Positions 16,941 through 21,454 of a stretch of DNA of 21,454 bases are shown piece after piece (position 1 is the first letter of the stretch; each line of letters starts with the position of its first letter). Both the position numbers and the translations under genes were made by a program. The stretch covers positions 1-21,454 of the forward strand of contig JABMQR010000264.1 of NCBI GenBank assembly GCA_013202335.1, read 5' to 3'. The notes beneath the pieces are model-generated. The model was given only the letters and a program-made list of their open reading frames with translations. It made no database searches and had not been told where the DNA came from. This DNA is from Bacteroidota bacterium. GTDB taxonomy: Bacteria; Spirochaetota; Spirochaetia; JABMQR01.

Positions 16941-17477
16941 CTAGGTTCTTCGTGCCTTGAGGAGCTGCTCCATCAGGTCATCCTGAGGGCTTGCTCCCTG
17001 AAACTCACTGGAGCAGTTTTCCTTTACGATCTGGAATATTTGATACCAGCATTGGTTTACCTGTTTCATGTATTCCCTGCTCATCGTCACATACGGAGAG
17101 GAAATTGCAGCACCTGTAGTTGGGTGCTTTGCAAGGAATCCATACTCGCTGATTGCTGTCTCACACTGGATCCAGCGAGCAACAGACATCGCATATTGCT
17201 GTATGATCTGAGGACTTACTAATTCCTGGCAGCCTCTGGCTTTGAGCCAGCTCCAGGTCTCCTTGTAGACGTCCTTTGCACAGAACTCCTGACCATTCTT
17301 CTGGCTGGCGGTCATGTAGTCCTTCACCGGTGGCATCTTAGCACCTTCCAGATTCGGAGTGGTGGGAAGATCCACGACGATCGCATGCTTACCATCATTG
17401 ATTTTCTCTGCCAGTGCCTTAGGCTTTCTGCCTGCATCGACCCTGGCCCCGCCACGGTTGGTACCGTCTTTTGCCAT
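16941..17477 (-). CDS. Phage terminase small subunit, P27 family
   Basis: The 178-residue protein starts with GGARVDAGRKPKAL, the usual basic N-terminus. It continues with ETWSWLKARGCQELVSPQIIQQYAM and RWIQCETAISEYGFLAKHPTTGAAISSPYV, a pattern I recognise from P27-type small terminases of Firmicutes prophages. It would recognise phage DNA for packaging. AGGCGG precedes the ATG. The large terminase, portal and capsid genes that should follow are absent. The next gene is the chimeric MetK ORF, so the packaging module is dead here. In intact relatives the HNH gene lies just before it, as here. Confidence 0.86.
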   Translation of the reverse strand: MAKDGTNRGGARVDAGRKPKALAEKINDGKHAIVVDLPTTPNLEGAKMPPVKDYMTASQKNGQEFCAKDVYKETWSWLKARGCQELVSPQIIQQYAMSVARWIQCETAISEYGFLAKHPTTGAAISSPYVTMSREYMKQVNQCWYQIFQIVKENCSSEFQGASPQDDLMEQLLKARRT

Positions 17478-17529
17478 GTTGCACCGCCTTCGAAAAATAG
17501 AGGGGTTAATCCCCCGTTTGAATTTGAAT

Positions 17530-17543
17530 TTTTACGCGTAAAA
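17530..17543. promoter_or_regulatory. Perfect 14-bp palindrome between HNH and terminase genes
   Basis: TTTTACGCGTAAAA is a perfect palindrome in the 138-bp gap between the two phage genes. Its central ACGCGT looks like a protein-binding site rather than an RNA hairpin, because there is no loop. Confidence 0.5.
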
Positions 17544-17563
17544 GCCCCTGCCCGTTGTATGCT

Positions 17564-17610
17564 ATATATGGTGTAGAGATTTGAATACCCCTAGGTATAG
17601 TACCATATAT
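17564..17610. repeat. 9-bp inverted repeat in the same gap
   Basis: ATATATGGT (17564-17572) and ACCATATAT (17602-17610) are exact inverted repeats 29 bp apart. They flank a smaller TACC/GGTA palindrome near 17587-17598. They may be operator or packaging-related sites upstream of the terminase gene. Confidence 0.5.
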
Positions 17611-17615
17611 GTGGT

Positions 17616-17975
17616 CTATCTAGTATGCCATCGGTCACCACGCTGTGCATGGAGGTGTGAATGGCAAGAAGCACAGAGTGCCATAAGGTTTTCTTCGTCG
17701 TTTGTCCCACCTTCGCTTACATTTCTGGTGTGGTGGACAAGCGTTGCAGGGGTCATCCTTCCTTTCTGGATGCACAGCTCACAGAAGGGATGCTCCGCCA
17801 GATACTGCTTACTGATTTTCCGCCACTGGTAGCCATAGCGCTTTTTCGAATCAGGATTTCTTTTGTAGCGCTCGTAAGTTCTTGCAGCGAGTTTTGCGTG
17901 CTCATCACAGTATCGCCCATCAGTGAGCCTTGGACAGCCAGGATGGGAACATGGTCTCTTCGGTTTGTATGGCAC
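17616..17975 (-). CDS. Phage HNH endonuclease
   Basis: The 119-residue protein starts at GTG 17975, supported by AAGGAG about 6 nt upstream. A first zinc-binding half has CSHPGC and YCDEH. The HNH core follows: HPFCELC, then LVHHTRNVSEGG, NLMALCASCHSHLH. Cysteines C84-C87 and C109-C112 (approximate numbering) form the structural zinc site. H-H and N provide catalysis. In tailed phages an HNH protein next to the small terminase assists DNA packaging. The downstream terminase gene, about 140 bp away, fits this pairing. Confidence 0.88.
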   Translation of the reverse strand: MPYKPKRPCSHPGCPRLTDGRYCDEHAKLAARTYERYKRNPDSKKRYGYQWRKISKQYLAEHPFCELCIQKGRMTPATLVHHTRNVSEGGTNDEENLMALCASCHSHLHAQRGDRWHTR

Positions 17976-17993
17976 GATCTCTCCTTAGGGCAT

Positions 17994-18020
17994 AAAAAAA
18001 ACCAGGAGGTTTCCCTGGCT
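17994..18020 (-). terminator. Rho-independent terminator left of the transposon
   Basis: On the - strand a stem of about six to seven pairs (AGCCAGG/CCTGGTT, one G-U) is followed by eight T residues (18001 to 17994). It would end a leftward transcript coming from the right. That upstream gene is now separated from it by the transposon or was lost. It lies just ahead of the HNH ribosome site. Confidence 0.75.
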
Positions 18021-18021
18021 C

Positions 18022-18026
18022 TTCGG
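18022..18026. repeat. Left 5-bp target-site duplication TTCGG
   Basis: TTCGG directly abuts the left terminal repeat that starts at 18027. The same five bases abut the right end at 21159-21163. Five-base duplications are typical of the Tn7/Tn5053/Mu transposase superfamily. Confidence 0.9.
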
Positions 18027-18039
18027 TGTAGATTCCCGC
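18027..18039 (+). repeat. Left terminal inverted repeat (13 bp)
   Basis: TGTAGATTCCCGC reads inward from the left end and is an exact inverted match to 21146-21158. It begins TGT, as expected for this transposon group. Further CCCGAA-type motifs follow inward at 18057-18066, 18098-18107 and 18128-18136. Confidence 0.92.
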
Positions 18040-18144
18040 TTTATTGTCCGAAGCAACCCGAATTATAGTATTGAAAAAGCAGCCTAAAATCGAACCGATT
18101 CCCGAACTCTATTACTTTTTATTAAAAGCCCGAATTAATTTCTT

Positions 18145-18170
18145 AAAAAAAAGACGGGAAATTCCCGCCT
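18145..18170 (-). terminator. Rho-independent terminator of the transposition operon
   Basis: On the - strand, GGCGGGA and TCCCGTC form a seven-pair stem (one G-U) with a 3-nt loop, followed by eight T residues (18152 to 18145). It lies about 20 bp after the ATPase stop codon, still inside the left transposon end. Confidence 0.88.
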
Positions 18171-18190
18171 CATAAAACAGATACGTTCGG

Positions 18191-18994
18191 CTACCGTCCA
18201 ATCGCCCTCTGCACATGCTCCTTTTCAACTTGCACTGAGCTTGAGAGAAAAGCCTGCACTAATGCGCCATTTGCAATGGTATTTATACTTCTTAAGGTCC
18301 CTCCGGCAGCCTGATGAATAAGGTTCATCGCATTTTTAGTAAACAAGCTCTGACCATTGCCTACTTCCTGAACTCTTTGTTCAATGTAAGAAAAAGTCTC
18401 CTCTTTGGGGAGGGTATCCAGATTGACGTTGACGGTAATAGAATTAGCCAGTGCTTCAAGAATAGAGAGTCCGAATTTCTGCGTAAGATTTTTCTGTCCA
18501 CACAAAAGAACGGTCAATGCATTGAGACTGTCATACGCAAAATTTGTTAATAGTCTGATTTCACACAGGATATCATTACTGAGCTTATCTGCTTCATCGA
18601 TGAGCAGAATCGGGTGGATACGACTTACGTTATTCAGCGACAAAATATGATCCTTGATAGCCCTAAACATGGTTGCTCGTTTGCCGCCAGGTTCCAGTCC
18701 CAAAGCGGTACAGATGTGTGTGTAAAACTCGAGGATTCCTACAGAGGTATGACAAATATAGAGTGGTTTGTACAAACCGGTATTTAATCGTGAGCTCAGC
18801 AGTCTGAGCACACAGCTTTTCCCGGTTCCTGATTTTCCCGTAAGTATACCTATGCCCTTGGTCTCGACCAAAAACAGCAAAGAAGAGAGTGCCTGTTCAA
18901 CAGATGGCAGCAGCTTGAGGTTTTTGGTAGCAATCTCCTTGGAAAACGGCATATCCGTAAGGTTGAAAAAACTTGTCAGTTCTTTAGCTTTCAT
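18191..18994 (-). CDS. AAA+ transposition ATPase (TniB/TnsC/ExeA-like)
   Basis: I start at ATG 18994, with GAGAGGAG just upstream, instead of an in-frame codon at 19048. This gives 267 residues overlapping the transposase stop by 11 nt. Walker A is GKSGTGKS (53-60) and Walker B is ILLIDEAD (129-136). LLCGQKNL (163-170) looks like sensor 1. R235 in GGTLRSINTIANGAL looks like the sensor-2 arginine. The first 30 residues (FFNLTDMPFSKE...LLPSVEQAL) follow the ExeA/TniB pattern, not the DnaA/IstB pattern. It should bind ATP and target DNA and activate the transposase. Confidence 0.9.
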   Translation of the reverse strand: MKAKELTSFFNLTDMPFSKEIATKNLKLLPSVEQALSSLLFLVETKGIGILTGKSGTGKSCVLRLLSSRLNTGLYKPLYICHTSVGILEFYTHICTALGLEPGGKRATMFRAIKDHILSLNNVSRIHPILLIDEADKLSNDILCEIRLLTNFAYDSLNALTVLLCGQKNLTQKFGLSILEALANSITVNVNLDTLPKEETFSYIEQRVQEVGNGQSLFTKNAMNLIHQAAGGTLRSINTIANGALVQAFLSSSVQVEKEHVQRAIGR

Positions 18995-20363
18995 GATGCG
19001 CTCCTCTCTCTGAAGTGTTATTGAAAACTGAGGCAGCCAAAGAGGCATTTACCGGTGTCTCTCCTGAATCTTCTTTGACCTGCTCTTCACCGATATCCAC
19101 CTGTCTATTGGTATGGTAATTACGGGTTACTTTGGTATTTGCATAGGTGTCTACCAGTTTCGCTTCACCATAATCTACTCCCTGGTAAAAAACCTGCAGT
19201 CTTGTCCCGGGTTTTTTCGGGTCATAGAGGATTTTTACGCTTTTTCCTATCAGGATGGAGGGAACCTCGTACAGAAGGCTCTTAAGCGTAAAAGTGCTGT
19301 CATTGTATATCTTGCGGAGAATCTCATGGCGAAAGGCAGCATCAAGATCAATGGTGGGATCGATGGGTATAAGATGTCTTGCCTTAGCGAGCCAGAACTC
19401 CAGAGGGGTTTTTCCCTCGAGTCCCCGGTGCGGGTTTCTGTGGTATTCACTTTCGAGCCAGGTATGAAACCGTGTGTTGAGGTCTCCCAGCCCTTTTATT
19501 GAATCCTGATCCAGGGGACGGAGGAATTGGTCACGAACTGTACGGAAATAGCGCTCTATTTTACCGCGTCCACGAGGAATTGCCGGTCGGGAATGACTGA
19601 TAATAATCCCCATACTATCCATGATTCTCTGAGTCTGTTGAGATACAAATGTGCTGCCATTATCGACATAAAGCCGAACAATTCTTCCATGAGCTTTTAG
19701 GATATGCAGGATCCCTTTCTCAAACTCTATTGAGCGTTCCGAGAATGAAAAATTGGCATAGACAATACGTCTGGTCGCATCATCGATGAACGCGATCAGG
19801 ATAGCTTTTTTCCGCTTTCCTTTCTCATCAGGAATAAGAAATGCATGCATATCATCAGCCTGGACACATTCAAGCGGGTAGATAAAATTAAACTTTACCG
19901 TCTTCTCCTTATTGCTGGTACGCAGCCGCTCTCTCCGGGTGAGTCCTTTCGCAACTACCAGTCTTGATAAGGCTGAAGTAGAGATGTCTGATTTGATCTT
20001 CCCTTCTTCCTGCAACTTTTTGAAGGCGGCAATAGCGGTCAGTTCAGTATTCTCCTCAAAAAATTTGAGAAATACATCGGTTTCCTCCTCGGTGATACTC
20101 CGGCATTTCCCCCTGTCGTTCCGGGTTTTAGGCAGAAGTGCGTCTCTTCCATACTTCTGGTATTTTGTCAGCCATTTACGAATGCAATCTTCGGTAATAG
20201 TGTTCCGGGTAGAATACGGAATCTCATAGATTCTCTTGGCCTTTTCACGAATCATCTCTTTCCGCTGACCATGTGCAAGAAACGGATTGGCAAGTTCGGC
20301 AACAACTCCGTAGCGGAACTCCTGAATAGCAAGGTTTTTTTTCTCTTTTTTTTCTTTTCCCAT
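18984..20363 (-). CDS. DDE transposase with D,D(35)E motif (TniA/TnsB/Mu-like)
   Basis: I take ATG 20363 (GGAG eight bases upstream) over GTG 20366, giving 459 residues. The N-terminus (about 25-90) is a helix-turn-helix DNA-binding region with IRKWLTKYQKYGRDALLPKTR. The catalytic RNase-H-like core has D170 in CVQADDMHAF, D234 in LYVDNGSTF and E270 in PRGRGKIERYF. Thirty-five residues separate the second D and E. The C-terminal beta domain contains VPSILIGKSVKILYDPKKPG, as in Mu-type transposases. It would cut and join the ends at 18027 and 21158 together with the ATPase, whose start overlaps its stop codon. Confidence 0.93.
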   Translation of the reverse strand: MGKEKKEKKNLAIQEFRYGVVAELANPFLAHGQRKEMIREKAKRIYEIPYSTRNTITEDCIRKWLTKYQKYGRDALLPKTRNDRGKCRSITEEETDVFLKFFEENTELTAIAAFKKLQEEGKIKSDISTSALSRLVVAKGLTRRERLRTSNKEKTVKFNFIYPLECVQADDMHAFLIPDEKGKRKKAILIAFIDDATRRIVYANFSFSERSIEFEKGILHILKAHGRIVRLYVDNGSTFVSQQTQRIMDSMGIIISHSRPAIPRGRGKIERYFRTVRDQFLRPLDQDSIKGLGDLNTRFHTWLESEYHRNPHRGLEGKTPLEFWLAKARHLIPIDPTIDLDAAFRHEILRKIYNDSTFTLKSLLYEVPSILIGKSVKILYDPKKPGTRLQVFYQGVDYGEAKLVDTYANTKVTRNYHTNRQVDIGEEQVKEDSGETPVNASLAASVFNNTSERGAHHES

Positions 20364-20387
20364 CACTCATACTCCATTAAAGTAGTG

Positions 20388-20999
20388 TTATGATGAGTCT
20401 AATAGCTCTACCGCCAATCCGCTAGATACTCGATTATGTGAAGACCCGCTGCTCACGTTCTTTTCCCGGAAGATCAATATGGTACATCGGTTAAAACATA
20501 CTGAATTGACCCCTTGCTCCAGAGAAAACTTATTCAAACAGTACAGCGGCTGGTTCCGGGTTTTGCAGACTGATTCAATCCAATCAATACCGGATAGTTT
20601 AACCTCCCCATGGTGGGGGAATAGTGCCTTTGCCCGGAAGATTGCTTTACGAAACATGCGCTCAAGCTGTTTTGGATAGATTTCTGCGAGTCCGCAGTCT
20701 TGAAAGCAATTACTTGCCTTACTTCTTGATTTCCCCTCCGCCCTGGAGGTAAGGTATTCCTCGGCCTCCTGGGTCCCAATGCTGGTTCCCGGGAGAGAAA
20801 ATGAGGGTATTATTGCATGAGTTATTTTGCAGCTTTTACACCGAAGTCGGAGAATTGGTAATTCTTCGTCATAATAATACTTCTCATAGCTTCCATGCCG
20901 ACCTAACTCCTCCCCCTCACAGGCAGGACAGTGTTGAATCTCTTCAACAGTTTCCCAATGAGTAGACAGCCAGATGAAAAGGTAGTTTTTTTTCTTAAT
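20388..20999 (-). CDS. Zinc-finger transposon accessory protein (DUF6431-like), start unclear
   Basis: The open frame runs on the - strand from just after an in-frame TAA at 21024-21026 to the TAA at 20388. The conserved part begins near WLSTHWETVEEI (about 20985). A zinc ribbon follows: HCPAC, about 28 residues, then LRCKSCK. It continues with HAIIPSFSLPGTSIGTQEAEEYL, LERMFRKAIFRAKALFP, and an SVCFNRC segment at the end. I recognise the pattern as DUF6431-like. No ATG, GTG or TTG lies upstream of the zinc finger in this frame. ATT 20999 is the least bad candidate, giving 203 residues. It may use a rare start, need slippage at the eight-base A-run, or be damaged. It is the first gene of the transposition operon. 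Confidence 0.7.
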   Translation of the reverse strand: MKKKNYLFIWLSTHWETVEEIQHCPACEGEELGRHGSYEKYYYDEELPILRLRCKSCKITHAIIPSFSLPGTSIGTQEAEEYLTSRAEGKSRSKASNCFQDCGLAEIYPKQLERMFRKAIFRAKALFPHHGEVKLSGIDWIESVCKTRNQPLYCLNKFSLEQGVNSVCFNRCTILIFREKNVSSGSSHNRVSSGLAVELLDSS

Positions 21000-21030
21000 T
21001 GTTAGTACTATGATGGTGTCTTTTTAATTT

Positions 21031-21076
21031 CGGGACATGGATTTGGAGCGGATAACTACTGTCCGTGTCCCGTTTT
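21031..21076 (+). other. Long stem-loop in the right end of the transposon
   Basis: CGGGACATGGA (21031-21041) and TCCGTGTCCCG (21062-21072) pair over 11 positions, with one G-U on the + strand, around a 20-nt loop. TTTTATTT follows on the +. On the + strand it could terminate transcription heading out of the element. On the - strand it is part of the operon leader, with a C-A mismatch. The TGTCCCGAAATTA half also resembles the subterminal CCCGAA motifs. Confidence 0.55.
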
Positions 21077-21107
21077 ATTTCCCTTCATTATTTTTTAGTT
21101 GCATAAA

Positions 21108-21136
21108 ATAATACGGTACTATTCTTAACTTTTCAA
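21108..21136 (-). promoter_or_regulatory. Promoter of the transposition operon
   Basis: On the - strand TTGAAA (21136-21131), a 17-bp spacer and TATTAT (21113-21108) form a good sigma-70 promoter. It starts 22 bp inside the right end, so transposase binding to the end could repress it. The leader to the first gene is about 100 nt. Confidence 0.75.
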
Positions 21137-21145
21137 GAAATTTTC

Positions 21146-21158
21146 GCGGGAATCTACA
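21146..21158 (-). repeat. Right terminal inverted repeat (13 bp)
   Basis: GCGGGAATCTACA is the exact reverse complement of 18027-18039 and ends the element with TACA. Confidence 0.92.
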
Positions 21159-21163
21159 TTCGG
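21159..21163. repeat. Right 5-bp target-site duplication TTCGG
   Basis: TTCGG directly follows the right terminal repeat and equals 18022-18026. Confidence 0.9.
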
Positions 21164-21232
21164 TTACACGTTTCTGATGGTACCGTAGTACAGAAGGCTG
21201 GCTGTTTGCAACTGTTATTTTCTGATATTTTA

Positions 21233-21340
21233 ACGTTATAACCTGAATTCCCGAACAATTATAACGAGGTGCCAAAAAACATTGATTAATAGTATTTCTT
21301 AGCAGTTTATACTTGAACAAGCTCTCCATACACGTTATAA
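21233..21340. repeat. Repeated ACGTTATAA motifs upstream of the IS transposase
   Basis: ACGTTATAA occurs at 21233-21241 and 21332-21340, and its inverted core TTATAACG lies at 21259-21266. The first and inverted copies form an 8-bp inverted repeat with a 17-bp spacer. The 21332 copy sits inside a CACGTT/AACGTG palindrome (21331-21350) over the -10 box. They may be transposase-binding sites or an autoregulatory operator at the left end of the IS. The exact IS terminus could not be fixed. Confidence 0.5.
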
Positions 21341-21341
21341 T
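21313..21341 (+). promoter_or_regulatory. Strong promoter of the IS1634-like transposase
   Basis: TTGAAC (21313-21318), a 17-bp spacer and a perfect TATAAT (21336-21341) are followed by TTGGAGG (21352-21358) and ATG at 21366. The palindrome CACGTT/AACGTG (21331-21350) covers the -10 box and start point, as an operator would. Confidence 0.8.
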
Positions 21342-21365
21342 TAAAACGTGGTTGGAGGTATCTTT

Positions 21366-21454
21366 ATGGCTCTTGTATATGTGAACAATAAAAAAAATGG
21401 CACTACGTATGTCTATGAAGCAACAAACTATTGGGACAAAGAGAAAAAACAATC
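21366..21454 (+). CDS. IS1634-family (IS4 superfamily) transposase, 5' end only
   Basis: Only 29 complete codons are in the window: MALVYVNNKKNG, then TTYVYEATNYWDKEKKQ. The beta-strand pair with YVYE...YWDKEKKQ is the N-terminal pattern I know from IS1634-type transposases, which are around 500 residues or more. The start is supported by a near-perfect ribosome site and promoter. The rest lies beyond the right edge, so whether the element is intact cannot be seen. Confidence 0.7.
   Translation, partial: MALVYVNNKKNGTTYVYEATNYWDKEKKQ

Larger units (their letters stand above)
18027..21158 (-). mobile_element. Complete three-gene DDE/AAA+ transposon
   Basis: The element is 3132 bp and has exact boundaries. 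It has 13-bp terminal inverted repeats starting TGTA, a flanking 5-bp duplication TTCGG, and subterminal CCCGAA(A)TTA motifs at both ends. The single leftward operon encodes a zinc-finger protein (20388-20999), a D,D(35)E transposase (18984-20363) and an AAA+ ATPase (18191-18994). A promoter inside the right end and a terminator inside the left end close the unit. The transposase plus ATPase pair resembles TniA/TniB or TnsB/TnsC. The zinc-finger protein takes the place usually held by a TniQ/TnsD target protein. No resolvase or cargo gene is present. Confidence 0.92.

Noticed and set aside
18191..20363. Assignment of the element to the IS21 family (IstA/IstB)
   Set aside because: The two-gene overlap is similar, but the ATPase follows the ExeA/TniB pattern. 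A third zinc-finger gene and 5-bp TSD with TGTA ends fit the Tn7/Tn5053 side better.
20534..20779. An 81-codon - strand frame starting MGPRRPRN
   Set aside because: It overlaps the zinc-finger frame out of phase. The zinc-finger frame has recognisable CxxC motifs and this one has none.
21075..21452. A 125-codon - strand frame at the right edge
   Set aside because: It crosses the transposon boundary, the TSD and the IS promoter and runs antisense to the IS transposase start. It has no known domain.

Overview
The window looks like part of a spirochaete chromosome, possibly Sphaerochaeta- or Treponema-like. This is an inference from gene style: a sugar-binding protein whose signal peptide ends in an FAGAEKEE-type stretch, dense carbohydrate operons, and a transposon/IS repertoire of a kind I associate with that group. 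No rRNA, tRNA or housekeeping gene fixes the taxonomy.

Region 1 (about 1-11900, + strand, visibly AT-rich) is one long carbohydrate-use cluster. It holds a ROK-family regulator behind a near-consensus promoter and a 44-residue micro-ORF made of tandem repeats. Next come a DegT/StrS-type PLP aminotransferase and a sugar ABC importer (binding protein plus two permeases, no ATPase). These are followed by a neutral-ceramidase-domain hydrolase, a MocA/IolG-like dehydrogenase, a second DegT aminotransferase, a second MocA dehydrogenase and a ChbG/YdjC-type deacetylase. Strong stem-loops sit between the binding protein and the first permease, and just before the second aminotransferase. The latter lies in a cluster of TGATAA boxes.

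Region 2 (about 12100-15787, + strand, visibly GC-richer) is iolE-iolB-iolD, three steps of inositol catabolism. My working hypothesis is that Region 1 takes up and strips an amino- or N-acylamino-cyclitol or related amino sugar. Aminotransferases and dehydrogenases would turn it into an inosose-like ketone that IolE, IolD and IolB then process. The sharp change in base composition suggests that Region 1 was acquired next to a resident iol operon.

Region 3 (about 16100-18020, - strand) is a prophage remnant: an HNH endonuclease, a P27-type small terminase and a chimeric ORF. The chimera joins the N-terminal third of S-adenosylmethionine synthetase, a segment that looks like the tail of a large serine recombinase, and a helix-turn-helix/double zinc-ribbon protein. 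It is best read as a deletion scar that removed most of a prophage.

Region 4 (18027-21158) is a complete transposon defined to the base. It has 13-bp terminal inverted repeats starting TGTA and a 5-bp target duplication TTCGG on both sides. Its leftward operon encodes a zinc-finger protein with no normal start codon, a D,D(35)E transposase and an AAA+ ATPase, driven by a promoter inside the right end. It landed beside a rho-independent terminator of the prophage remnant. Region 5 (21164-21454) carries the strong promoter and the first 29 codons of an IS1634-like transposase that runs off the window.
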